A stretch of DNA of 42,479 bases from Amphritea pacifica. Lineage in GTDB: Bacteria > Pseudomonadota > Gammaproteobacteria > Pseudomonadales > Balneatricaceae. Below the pieces are notes generated by a model. It made no database searches. It was not told the DNA's origin and saw only the letters and a program-made list of their open reading frames with translations. A program made the position numbers and the translations under genes. Every line of letters begins with the position of its first letter. Within the stretch, counting starts at the first letter, position 1. The stretch spans positions 1-42,479 of the forward strand of contig NZ_JAFFZO010000042.1 of the NCBI RefSeq assembly GCF_016924145.1. Reading direction: 5' to 3'. Below are positions 17,318 through 26,200 of the stretch, one piece after another.

Positions 17318-17656
17318 TTAGTTTCGCCTGATGGGCCTTTTCGGCATGCGGCTGCGTTTGCCATCGAAAAAGGCCAATACTCTGAACCAATAGAGTGATT
17401 CTTCATACCCCAAGCTGTGCGTTGGACGTGCAGGCGGGATGAGCCCCAGTTTGCGTCCTAAACTGACAATCACGTAGAACATGAGCTTTAGCATCAACCA
17501 AGGAGCGAGTACCACGAATACCATCAGGCAATGCCGAGTAAGTGCGTAGCCTATACCATGAGGTTGTTCGAGTAAGGCAATGCCAATACACCAACCAAGC
17601 CCTGCCAGCATGGTGATTGGAAAGGTAATGGGGGCAAGTCGCATCATAAATTGCAT
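17318..17656 (-). CDS. Small membrane protein of the island
   Basis: A 112-residue protein with two hydrophobic segments (about 5-26 and 34-60 from MQFMMRLAPITFPITM) and a basic C-terminal tail KRSRMPKRPIRRN. I do not recognise a family. ATG at 17656 is chosen because AGGAGGG lies nine bases upstream; an in-frame start at 17695 would lie inside the integrase gene. It starts at the stop codon of the integrase frame, so it was probably translated with the integrase. Small membrane proteins in this position are common on integrative elements, but no function can be assigned. Confidence 0.65.
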   Translation of the reverse strand: MQFMMRLAPITFPITMLAGLGWCIGIALLEQPHGIGYALTRHCLMVFVVLAPWLMLKLMFYVIVSLGRKLGLIPPARPTHSLGYEESLYWFRVLAFFDGKRSRMPKRPIRRN

Positions 17657-17657
17657 G

Positions 17658-18908
17658 TTAGCGCCCTCCTGTGTGGTGTTGTGAAGCGGGCTCAAAGTTC
17701 ACCAATGGTTCAACCACATCAGCCACGGTTTGATGGGCAATTCGGCGCTCTTCAAAGTAATCGTGGCGGTCGTAGATACCCTCAACGCCTTTTAGCTTAT
17801 GGTTAAGACAGCGTTCGGCTACGTTGCCTGCAATACCCAAAGAGGCGGCAAGGCTGCGAAAGGTGCGGCGCAAATCGTGTACGGTGAAGTGTTCAAGTTT
17901 GCCCATTTTATTGGGAGGCTGTTTTTTGCGCCCAGGCTCGCGACCAAAGAGCTTAGAAATGGCACGGTTTAGCGTATCTGGCCCCATATGTGGACGATGG
18001 CTTGCTCGTCTGGCTGGGAAAACATAAGGCGAGCCACAAGCGCGGATTTGCAACTCGTTAAACCAAGCAATGGCTTAGCGTGGTAAGGGAATGCTGATTG
18101 GCACGCCGGTTTTGCTGCGTTCTTTGGGCAGATCCCACACGCCTGTGGTTAAATCCATTTCACGCCACATGGCTTCGCACAGTTCGCTTTTGCGTACACC
18201 CAATACCAAAAACAGGCAGCAAGCGAGGTAGTTGTCGCGGCCAAAGCTATTGATATGGGTATGAAACACGCTAAAGGCGTAGTGAATTTCCTCTTTGCTA
18301 AGCATCCTGTCTTTACTGGACTCCACGCCACCGGCATCGTCTACGGTAAATGCTGCGGCTGGGTTGTTCAGCGTTAAGTCGAGCTTTATCGCATGCCGAA
18401 ACAGCTGCTTCATGTACATCAAGGTATCGTTGGCAATGGTAGGGCGGTTACTTTCTCTAATGCGCTCTAGCACCTCCCGCACGTCACGTGCGGTCACCTC
18501 AGCAATACACTTAATGCCAATGACTGGGCTTATGTCTTTGGTGTAAACCCGATACGGAATCTTGGGATGCTTAAGTCGTCGACTAAGATCGGTTCGATAC
18601 CAGTCATGGAACAGTTGATCCACGGTTTCAATGTCAGGTAACTCGATTTTCTGTTTTTCTAGAAGAGGATCTATGCCGTCACGTACTTCCTTTCGAAAGT
18701 ATGCGGCGGCAATTCGAGCGTCTGCCAACGACATTAAAGGAAATTGCCCCAAGGTTGCTTCTCGTCGTCCTTTGGCTGTGGTGTAGCGGATCATCCAGTA
18801 AGGCGAGCCTTGTTTGCGGACGCAAAAATATAGACCTTCACCATCTGAATATTTTTTGGGGTCGGCTTTGCTGTATGCAATAACCTGTTTTGCTGTGAGT
18901 TTTCCCAT
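17658..18908 (-). pseudogene. P4-type tyrosine recombinase (integrase), broken by an in-frame stop
   Basis: The N-terminal part begins MGKLTAKQVIAYSKADPKKY, the arm-DNA-binding domain (DUF4102) of P4-type integrases; ATG at 18908 has GGAG seven bases upstream. The frame stops at TAA (complement of 18075-18077, codon 278) and continues without a shift for another 139 codons. The first part holds the first catalytic Arg (GVRKSEL); the second holds HDLRRTF, LNHKLKG and YDRHDYFEER, which carry the remaining His, Arg, His and Tyr. The stop fits a single CAA-to-TAA change. The full length of about 416 residues is normal for the family. Unless the stop is read through, recombination activity is lost. 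Four TGCCCACCA repeats lie upstream, the nearest 45 bases from the ATG. Confidence 0.92.
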
Positions 18909-18952
18909 GTTTACTCCATAGTTGCTGAAATAATGGAGGGGGCAATAATGGC

Positions 18953-19105
18953 TGCCCACCACCGATTTGCTTATTGAATCAGCAGCTAACCTGTTGTGGT
19001 GGCGAGTTAAATGCGAAAATTGGGTAACTTACTGCCCACCAATTTGCTCACCGCAAAATGCTTATTGAGCAAAAATGAGGGGGCTGCCCACCATTCTGCC
19101 CACCA
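18953..19105 (+). repeat. Integrase arm-type repeats, right end
   Basis: TGCCCACCA occurs at 18953, 19033, 19085 and 19097, all in the same orientation. The last two have the same 12-base period as the left-end pair. The first lies in the integrase leader, so integrase may also have controlled its own gene. Confidence 0.7.
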
Positions 19106-19157
19106 CTAAACAGGTAGTTGGTAACGGACATCTGCAAACCGATTTGGACGGGAAAAA

Positions 19158-19199
19158 TAAAAAAGCCCTGTATTTACAAGCAAATAACAGGGCTTCTAA
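19158..19199 (-). terminator. Intrinsic terminator of yicC
   Basis: On the minus strand AGCCCTGTTATTT and AAATACAGGGCT pair with one unpaired base, followed by six T's. It lies about 25 bases past the yicC stop. The island appears to have entered just beyond it, leaving the terminator intact. Confidence 0.8.
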
Positions 19200-19223
19200 G
19201 ACATTCTTGGACGGGTAAAAAAA

Positions 19224-20087
19224 CTATTCGATGTTTTGGATCTGCTCTCTCATCTGCTCAATCAAAACCTTAAGTTCCACTGCGCTCTGAGTGGTGTCTG
19301 AGACGATCGATTTGGATGACAGGGTGTTGGCTTCGCGGTTGAGTTCCTGCATCAGGAAGTCCAGACGGCGGCCGATCGGGCCTTTGGATTTGAGTACCCG
19401 TTTTACTTCCTGAACATGGGTGTTGAGGCGATCCATCTCTTCGTCGACATCGGCTTTCTGGGCCAGGATGACCATTTCCTGCTCCAGACGTCCTTCGTCC
19501 AGCTCCGCTTTGAGCTCTTTCAAACGGGCTCTCAGATTTTCGCGCTGTGCCTGCAGGATTCCTGGCAATTTCGTGCGGACTTCAGTCACAATCTCAGTAA
19601 TGGTGTCGAGGCGCTGATCAATCAGGGCGGCCAGCTCTACACCTTCGCGGCCGCGGTTGTCGATCAGTTCATCGAGCGCTTTGTGAAACAGGGTCAGGGC
19701 GGCTTTTTTGACGGCATCCATGTCCAGCCTGGTATCCTGCAGAACGCCCGGCCAGCGCAGCAGATCCATGGTATCAATCGGTTTGGATACCGGGAGCAGA
19801 TTTTCCACCTGTTGCGCGGCTTCCAACAGCTCCCGGGCAAAGGCTTCGTTAACGGTGAGGGTCTGAGACTGGGCCTCGGGTACAAAACGCAGTGTGCATT
19901 CTACTTTGCCGCGGCTGAGCTTGTTACGCAGCGTTTCCCGCAGCGGACCTTCGAGATCACGCAGACTTTCTGGCAGACGCAGGTGGGGCTCCAGATAGCG
20001 GTGATTGACTGAACGGACTTCCCAGATCAGGCTGCCCCATTCATGTTGCACTTCCTGGCGGGCAAAAGCGGTCATGCTACGTGTCAT
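19224..20087 (-). CDS. yicC: YicC family endoribonuclease
   Basis: A 287-residue YicC protein, normal length, beginning MTRSMTAFARQE and containing WEVRSVNHRYLEPHLRLPE, the conserved N-terminal core. The C-terminal YicC/DUF1732 part ends with LDFLMQELNREANTLSSKS, the family signature. E. coli YicC is an endoribonuclease implicated in degrading the small RNA RyhB (family knowledge). It is divergent from rph. In relatives it usually lies near gmk; here the dioxygenase, signalling operon and island intervene. Confidence 0.96.
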   Translation of the reverse strand: MTRSMTAFARQEVQHEWGSLIWEVRSVNHRYLEPHLRLPESLRDLEGPLRETLRNKLSRGKVECTLRFVPEAQSQTLTVNEAFARELLEAAQQVENLLPVSKPIDTMDLLRWPGVLQDTRLDMDAVKKAALTLFHKALDELIDNRGREGVELAALIDQRLDTITEIVTEVRTKLPGILQAQRENLRARLKELKAELDEGRLEQEMVILAQKADVDEEMDRLNTHVQEVKRVLKSKGPIGRRLDFLMQELNREANTLSSKSIVSDTTQSAVELKVLIEQMREQIQNIE

Positions 20088-20224
20088 ATTGTCGGTTCTC
20101 GTTTAGAATGCTGTTTTCGTTGCCGACACTGAACGGGTGTTGGCGGATTTGCGCTTTATTCTAACAGTCCTCGACCGCTTCCTCTATGCGTTCGGTTGGG
20201 GTTCCGAACAGGATTCTTAAGTAC

Positions 20225-20992
20225 ATGAGCTCAACAATTTCAGATCAGCTACAAAACCTTGGCGTCACAACTTTCCGGCCGAGTAATCGCAGGGCGGACC
20301 AGATGCGTGAGGTGCGTATCACCCGGAACTTCACTAAGCATGCTGAGGGCTCCGTGCTGGTGGAGTTTGGCGATACCAAAGTGATCTGTACCGCGTCGGT
20401 TGAGCGGGGTGTTCCACGTTTTCTGCGTGGCTCGGGTTCGGGCTGGGTTACCGCAGAGTATGGCATGCTGCCGCGGGCAACAGGCAGCCGTAACGGTCGC
20501 GAAGCCGCCCGTGGACAGCAGGGCGGTCGTACCGTTGAGATTCAGCGGCTGATTGGTCGCTCACTGCGGGCCTGTATGGATCTGAAGAAACTGGGTGAGA
20601 ACACCATTACCATCGACTGTGATGTTATTCAGGCGGATGGTGGCACCCGCACGGCCTCGATTACCGGTGCCTATGTCGCCTTGCGAGATGCGGTCAGCTT
20701 TCTCAAGAAAGATAAGCATGGGGCGATGAAAGGGGATCCGATCAAGTATGGCCTGGCGGCAATCTCTGTCGGTGTTTATAAAGGTGAACCGGTGCTGGAT
20801 CTGGATTATGCTGAAGATTCTGCAGCCGAAACCGATATGAACGTGATTATGACCGATAAAGGTGGTTTCGTTGAGGTTCAGGGCACCGCAGAGGGTGAAC
20901 CCTATTCACAGGAAGAGCTGAATGCGATGCTGGAGCTGGCGAAAAAGGGCATTGCAGAGCTGTGTGAGCTGCAGGAGAAAGTTTTAGCCTGA
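20225..20992 (+). CDS. rph: Ribonuclease PH
   Basis: RNase PH trims tRNA 3' ends by phosphorolysis. The 255-residue protein contains the usual [15 protein letters not shown] start region, [36 protein letters not shown] and [20 protein letters not shown] with the phosphate-binding and catalytic residues. ATG at 20225 is the only good start near the family N-terminus and gives about 17 extra residues ([17 protein letters not shown]) compared with ordinary RNase PH. An AGGA lies 11 bases upstream. The rph-crc-pyrE cluster is conserved in pseudomonads and relatives, where RNase PH also helps mature tRNAs; tRNA-Phe lies 1.8 kb downstream. Confidence 0.96.
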   Translation: MSSTISDQLQNLGVTTFRPSNRRADQMREVRITRNFTKHAEGSVLVEFGDTKVICTASVERGVPRFLRGSGSGWVTAEYGMLPRATGSRNGREAARGQQGGRTVEIQRLIGRSLRACMDLKKLGENTITIDCDVIQADGGTRTASITGAYVALRDAVSFLKKDKHGAMKGDPIKYGLAAISVGVYKGEPVLDLDYAEDSAAETDMNVIMTDKGGFVEVQGTAEGEPYSQEELNAMLELAKKGIAELCELQEKVLA

Positions 20993-21006
20993 GTCTCATC
21001 GAGTAT

Positions 21007-21035
21007 AAAAAAAGGAGCCGCGGCTCCCTTTTTTA
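21007..21035. terminator. Bidirectional terminator between rph and crc
   Basis: GGAGCCGCGGCTCC (21014-21027) is a perfect hairpin flanked by A and T runs, so it can end transcription of both convergent genes. Confidence 0.9.
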
Positions 21036-21051
21036 TGCGTGCAGGCGGATC

Positions 21052-21819
21052 TTAGAGATCATAATCAATAATCAGCGGTGCGTGGGCGGAAAACACCTCG
21101 CCCCGGTAGATTGAGGCTGATTTGATCGTTTTACGCAGGTTGGCGGTGGTGATCTGATAATCCAGGCGAGCTCCCTCGTTCAGGTCCCGTGCTTTGTTGT
21201 AGTCCGGCCACCAGGTGTATTGCTGATCCACATGGTTAACCTGCCTGAAAGCATCGACATACCCCATTTCGCCAAACAGCTCTTCCATCCATTCCCGTTC
21301 CTGAGGCAGAAAACCGGACACCTTCTGGTTAACATACCAGTTGCTCAGGTCCTTTGGTTTGTGGGCGATCAGCAGAGGCCCGCAGAAGATAAACTCGCGT
21401 CGTTTGCGCAGGGTTTTGGTAAAGTGCCCCTTGAGCAGGTGAAGGTATTCATCTTTGGCCTGTTGGGCTTCTGCACCCTTGAGACCTGAAGGGACACTGA
21501 AGGATGCCACACTGACATTGTCAAAATCAGCCTGAATGAAGCGTCCATTGAAGTCACACTGTTCAAATCCAAGACCGGTCATAATCGCTTTTGGCATTAC
21601 CCGGGTGTAGATCGCCACGCCACTATAGCCATCTTCAAAGGCATCGAAGAAATAAGCTTCATAGCCATCCGGACGATAGCGTTTATCATCCAGTTGATAA
21701 TCTTTGGCACGCAGATCCTGCAGACATACCACATCAGCATCCTGCTTCACCATCCACTGGAAGAACCCGTTGTCTGTTGCCTGTTCAATACCCTGCGTAT
21801 TGAATGTAATGACGCGCAT
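21052..21819 (-). CDS. crc: Catabolite repression control protein Crc
   Basis: A 255-residue protein with the exonuclease III fold but without its active site. The canonical LQETK is LQDLR, GDxNxAH is CGPLLIAH and SDHAP is SAHAP, so the metal and catalytic residues are lost. The same replacements (CGSLYVAH and SQHAP) are known from Pseudomonas Crc, which lacks nuclease activity and works with Hfq to block translation of catabolic genes when preferred carbon sources are present. The location between rph and pyrE also matches Pseudomonas crc. ATG at 21819 (MRVITFNTQGIEQ) fits the family start. It is divergent from pyrE across an inverted repeat at 21917-21951. Confidence 0.93.
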   Translation of the reverse strand: MRVITFNTQGIEQATDNGFFQWMVKQDADVVCLQDLRAKDYQLDDKRYRPDGYEAYFFDAFEDGYSGVAIYTRVMPKAIMTGLGFEQCDFNGRFIQADFDNVSVASFSVPSGLKGAEAQQAKDEYLHLLKGHFTKTLRKRREFIFCGPLLIAHKPKDLSNWYVNQKVSGFLPQEREWMEELFGEMGYVDAFRQVNHVDQQYTWWPDYNKARDLNEGARLDYQITTANLRKTIKSASIYRGEVFSAHAPLIIDYDL

Positions 21820-21916
21820 AACGTATAAACCTGTGAGAAACACAATTTGAGGCGAAAGGCGCATTGTACTGGGTGTTTAAGGAAAATTGAATCTAAAGCA
21901 CCGACTATTAATCGCT

Positions 21917-21951
21917 TTGTGAACAATTCAGAGCTTAAGCATTGTTCACAA
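21917..21951. promoter_or_regulatory. Inverted repeat between crc and pyrE
   Basis: TTGTGAACAAT (21917-21927) and ATTGTTCACAA (21941-21951) are perfect 11-base arms around a 13-base spacer. A TATTAT -10-like box for pyrE follows at 21975-21980. It could be an operator shared by the divergent genes or a hairpin in a longer message. Confidence 0.55.
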
Positions 21952-22017
21952 TGGAGGCGCAGGAAGAAACCCTGTATTATACGCGCTACTTTTTACACAG
22001 CTTTGCGGAGACCCCGG

Positions 22018-22659
22018 ATGCAGGATTATCAGAGAGAGTTTATCGAGTTCGCTATTGATAAAGAGGTGTTGCGATTCGGCGAGTTCACCCTGAAATCGGG
22101 CCGTACCAGCCCATACTTCTTCAATGCGGGTCTGTTTAACAGCGGTGCTGCGCTGGCGCGTCTGGGGAAGTGCTATGCCGCCGCTATTCAGCAGTCCGGT
22201 ATCGAGTATGATGTGATTCTGGGGCCTGCCTACAAAGGGATTCCGCTGGCCGCAGCAACCTGTGTGGCGCTGGCGACTGAGTTTGATCAGGATGTTCCCT
22301 ACGTGTTCAACCGCAAAGAGGCAAAAGACCACGGTGAAGGGGGCAACCTGGTTGGGGCGCCGCTGGAAGGCCGGGTATTGATTATCGATGATGTCATAAC
22401 CGCAGGGACTGCGATCCGTGAAGTGATGGATATTATCGATAAGGCGGGAGCGACCCCGGCTGGCACCGTGATTGCGCTGAATCGACAAGAGAAGGGCAAA
22501 GGAGAGCTGTCGGCGATTCAGGAGGTGGAGCGCGATTACACTATGCCGGTTGCCAGCATTGTATCGCTGAACGACCTGCTTGAATATCTGACAGAAAAGG
22601 GCGGCATGGATGCTCAGATCGAAGCAATTTCTGCATATCGGGCACAATATGGCATCTGA
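22018..22659 (+). CDS. pyrE: Orotate phosphoribosyltransferase
   Basis: PyrE joins orotate to PRPP to make OMP, the fifth step of pyrimidine synthesis. The 213-residue protein begins [20 protein letters not shown], the family N-terminus, and has [30 protein letters not shown] (catalytic loop) and the PRPP motif [14 protein letters not shown]. The frame is open further upstream, but ATG at 22018 has CGGAG and the right length. It is divergent from crc and followed by tRNA-Phe. Confidence 0.98.
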   Translation: MQDYQREFIEFAIDKEVLRFGEFTLKSGRTSPYFFNAGLFNSGAALARLGKCYAAAIQQSGIEYDVILGPAYKGIPLAAATCVALATEFDQDVPYVFNRKEAKDHGEGGNLVGAPLEGRVLIIDDVITAGTAIREVMDIIDKAGATPAGTVIALNRQEKGKGELSAIQEVERDYTMPVASIVSLNDLLEYLTEKGGMDAQIEAISAYRAQYGI

Positions 22660-22714
22660 TCGGTTACTTATTGATCAATAACATAATATTTCACAGGACA
22701 GTCTGGAAATTAAG

Positions 22715-22743
22715 TTGATTTTTATTGGGGGGCCGTGTTTAAT
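22715..22743 (+). promoter_or_regulatory. Sigma-70 promoter of tRNA-Phe
   Basis: TTGATT (22715-22720) and TTTAAT (22738-22743) are separated by 17 bases. The mature tRNA starts 11 bases after the -10 box. The GC-rich GGCGCCCG that follows is the kind of discriminator seen in stringently controlled stable-RNA promoters. Confidence 0.75.
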
Positions 22744-22754
22744 AGGCGCCCGTT

Positions 22755-22830
22755 GCCCGGATAGCTCAGTCGGTAGAGCAGAGGATTGAAAATCCTCGTG
22801 TCGGTGGTTCGATTCCGCCTCCGGGCACCA
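22755..22830 (+). tRNA. tRNA-Phe (GAA)
   Basis: A 76-base cloverleaf beginning GCCCGGATAGCTCAG and ending TCCGGGCACCA. The acceptor stem is GCCCGGA/TCCGGGC, the anticodon GAA is at 22788-22790 in a GGATTGAAAATCC arm, and the T-arm has GGTTCGATTCC. CCA is encoded. Confidence 0.98.
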
Positions 22831-23169
22831 CTTCAGGTATCATTAAAGCCTCGCTACGTAGTGAGGCTTTTTTGTATCCGCAACACCGCAGGGCGGAACA
22901 CGAACCGGTTCGATTATTCGTCGCTTCGCTCCTCCCCTTCGGGCCATCGCCGAAGAGCAGGCGATGTTGTAATGGCCTTCGGCCATTGCTCCGCCTCCGG
23001 GCACCACTTATTTTGATAGAGCCTCGCTCATCTCTTGATAGAGAGTCGGGGCTTTTTCGTATCTGGATTATCGCAGGGCGTCCTCGAACCTGGTTCGATT
23101 ATTTGCGTTTTCTGCTTATCCCGGGGGGCCATCGCCCAAGAGCGACGATGTTGTAATGGCCTACCACTT
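22814..23169 (+). repeat. Two diverged tandem copies of the tRNA-Phe 3' end and downstream region
   Basis: TCCGCCTCCGGGCACCACTT occurs at 22814-22833 (inside the tRNA) and exactly again at 22990-23009, 176 bases later. Behind each copy the same parts appear in order: a GCCTCG hairpin with T run, GTATC, CGCAGGGCG, GGTTCGATTATT, GGGCCATCGCC and GATGTTGTAATGGCC. The second unit has more mismatches. Confidence 0.85.
22845..22874 (+). terminator. Intrinsic terminator of tRNA-Phe
   Basis: AAGCCTCGCTACGTAGTGAGGCTT forms a stem of about ten pairs around ACGT, then a T run. A decayed counterpart, without a clean stem, lies at about 23019-23056 in the second repeat unit. Confidence 0.88.
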
Positions 23170-23226
23170 CCATTCTCCGTTTTTTCTCTGACAGGCAACC
23201 CTGCTGCCCATGCAGGGCTGTCTGTT

Positions 23227-26200
23227 TTAGATTAGTTCAGCGGTTTCAGGTTGTGGTTGTTGACGGCGAAACCACTTGCGTTCTCCCAGCACTAACAGGC
23301 AGGGCGTTAAGAACAGAGTCAGGATCGTTGCAAACGACAAGCCTCCGGCGATGGCACTGGCGAGTTGGGTCCACCACTGGGTGGAGGGGGCTCCGAAGCT
23401 GATATCGCGGTTGATCAGGTCGATATTCATCGACAGTACCATCGGCATCAGGCCGAGCACCGTGGTTACTGCGGTGAGTACGACGGGCCGCAGACGTAAG
23501 CTGCCGGTTTGCAGTGCCGCATCGTAGGGGGAGCGGCCCTGCCTGCGCAGGTCGTTATAGCAGTCGATAAGCACGATGTTATTATTCACAACGATACCGG
23601 CGAGGGCGATGATCCCTACACCGACCATGACGATACCAAAAGGCTGGCCCGCTACCATTAAACCAATTAAGACTCCGGCGGTGGAAAAGACAATTGCTGA
23701 AAGTACTAATCCCGCCTGATATAAGCTGTTGAACTGGGTGACCAGAATCAGTGCCATCAGAAACAGGGCTGTGCCAAAGGCCTGGATCAGAAAGGCGCCG
23801 GTCTCTTTCTGCTGTTCATCCTCGCCTTTAAAGGTGAGGCGGATCTGTGGGTCGAATTGATGCTGCGCCAGACGCTGCTGCATTGCGACCACCAGATCGT
23901 TCACCAGATGCCCCTCTTCAGCATCGGCCTGAATGGTAATGACCCGGCGGCTATCGACCCGTTTCAATACCCCGGTTTTCGGGGCGGGCTTAAGCTCGAT
24001 AAAGTTGGATATAGGCATCATTCCATAACGGGTGCTGAGTTGCATCTGCATCAACTGATCGAGATTGCGTTTATCCTCGGGGAAACGGATCATAATATCG
24101 ACTTCATCATCGGAGGTTTCCGGGCGGTAATCGGTGACTTTGATGCCGTTGGTGATCAGCCGGACCGCCTGGCCAACCAGGGCAATACTGGCACCATAGC
24201 GGCTGGCTTCCTCCCGGTTGACGATGATGCGCCACTCGATGCCCGGCAGTGGCCGGTCATCTTCGGCCCCGGAGAAACCACCAATATCGTCCATCATCCG
24301 GCGGATATCGGCGACTGTTTTATAGATCACCTCACTGTCGTAGCCGCTGACAAACAGTTTGATAGGTTTACCCTCACTGGGACCGTTTTCCGCTTTGCGG
24401 GTTTCTATGATGACGCCGGGCAGGTCGGCGGTCTTTTGCCGCATCTGCGCCAGAATGTGGGCGGCTTTGTCACGCTTATCCCAGTCATCCAGCTGGAACT
24501 GTATCACCCCGACCACATCTTCAGCGGCATCATTGGAGGGTTGGTTGAAACTACGGGCATAGACTGATTTCAGTCCGGGGATATCCATCACCCGTTGCTC
24601 GACCTGTCGCAGTAACCGGTCTTTTTCATAAATAGACAGATCGCCTCTGGCATGCAGGTTGATCAGCACCATTTCCGGCTCGATATCGGGGAAAAACTCA
24701 ATCCCTTTACCAAAAACAGCGTAGGCTCCGTAACTACTGCCAATCGCTATTAAGACCACAATAAACACCCGGACCGGGTAGTGCAGTAACTTCGACATCA
24801 GGCGGGTATAGGCGCGGTTCAGGGCTGTTTGCGGCAGGGTATATTCATCGCTGTCATTTTGTTTTACGTATCGCTTTCTGGCGCTGACGGCGCCCACTAC
24901 GGGCATGAAGATCAGTGCCATAAACAGGGATGCGGTCAGGCAGACGACAACGGTGGCGGGCAGGTATTTCATGAACTCACCAATCACGCCGGGCCAGAAC
25001 ATCAGTGGCATGAACACCACCAGGGTAGTGGCGGTTCCGGCAATCACCGGCCAGGCCATCCGTGACGCTGCATAACGGAAGGCTTCCCGGCCACTCAGTC
25101 CCTGACTCATGCGCCTTTCCGCCAGTTCGGCAACGACAATAGCCCCGTCGACCAGCATTCCGACGACCAGAATCAGACTGAATAGCACGACGATATTGAG
25201 GGTGAACCCCATTAACTTCAGGACCATCATACTGGCAAGGAAAGAGCCAGGAATAGCCAGGCCAACCAGCAAAGAGGTGCGTAAGCCCATCGCCGCTAAT
25301 ACCACCACCATTACCAGAATGATGCCACTGAGAACATTATTCATCAGATCTCTGAGCATGCTTCTGATCTGGGTGGACTGATCGAGAATATAGGAGTATT
25401 TCAGCCCCTGGGGCCATAGCTGGCTGCGCTCGGCAACGATTCGCTGGACCGCTTCAATGGTATCGATAATATTTGCGCCAACCTTTTTCTTCACCTCTAA
25501 TACCATGGCAGCGCCACCATCGACACGGGCGAAACCCTCAGGGTCTTTGTAGGTTTTGCGGATTTTGGCAATATCGCCAACGGTGACCACGGTGCCATCA
25601 ACTGATTTGACTGGCATATTGAGCATATCGCTCAACTCGGAAACCACCCCGGGTACCTTCAATACCTGACGGCCACTGCCGGTATCGACCGCTCCGGCTG
25701 CAACCAGTTGATTATTCCGCGCGACGCTATCGAGTACGGTTTCGAAGTCCAGTTGATAGCTTTCCAGCAACTGAGGCTCGATCTCTATCTCCATCAGCTC
25801 TTCACGTTCGCCGCCAATATCAACTTCCAGGACCCCCGCAACCCCTTCGATCTCATCCTGAAGGTCTTTGGCGACTTTCAGTTTAATCCGTTCTGAGACC
25901 TCGCCGGAGATGGCGATGTTCAGTACCGGGAACAGCGCGACGTTAACTTCGTGAATCTGTGGTTCATCTGCATCTGCAGGCAGCTTTCCTTTAGCGATAT
26001 CGACCCGTTCACGAACATCCTGTAGCGCTGTATCGCTATCGAAGCCGGCATCAAATTCAAGGGTCACCGATGCATGGCCCTCTGAGCCCACCGAACGCAT
26101 CTCTTTGACACCCTCGATTGATTTCAGCTCTTTTTCCATCGGCCGCACTAACAGACGTACCGCATCATCCGGTGAAATCCCTTCAAAGGGGATTGAGACA

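Larger units (their letters stand above)
10700..19110. mobile_element. Integrative genomic island (approximate limits)
   Basis: The region between the dioxygenase and yicC carries a P4-type integrase gene, two toxin-antitoxin pairs, a primase/helicase gene, a truncated methyltransferase and long non-coding stretches. It looks more AT-rich than its flanks. Paired TGCCCACCA repeats with identical 12-base spacing occur near both ends (10816-10836 and 19085-19105), in the position of integrase arm-binding sites. No tRNA gene lies at either end, and I could not find a convincing identical core repeat, so exact borders are uncertain. The integrase carries an in-frame stop, so the element is probably no longer self-mobile. 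Confidence 0.75.
18909..19223. other. Right end of the island
   Basis: No gene is supported. The stretch holds four TGCCCACCA repeats (18953, 19033, 19085, 19097), a reverse-type TGGTGG near 18997, two copies of TTGGACGGG (19144 and 19207) and the yicC terminator between them. Confidence 0.65.

Noticed and set aside
10660-19130. AACGGAC at 10671 and 19121 as the attachment core
   Set aside because: A seven-base match between two windows of this size is expected by chance, and the flanks differ.
21052-21819. Active exonuclease III (xthA)
   Set aside because: The catalytic Glu, Asp and Asn positions are replaced; the pattern matches Crc.
21946-22647. Long antisense reading frame over pyrE
   Set aside because: It has no recognisable domains and lies opposite a well-conserved gene.
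22786-23235. Short reading frames running through tRNA-Phe and the repeats behind it
   Set aside because: They are translations of the tRNA and of non-coding repeat sequence; no start signals are seen.
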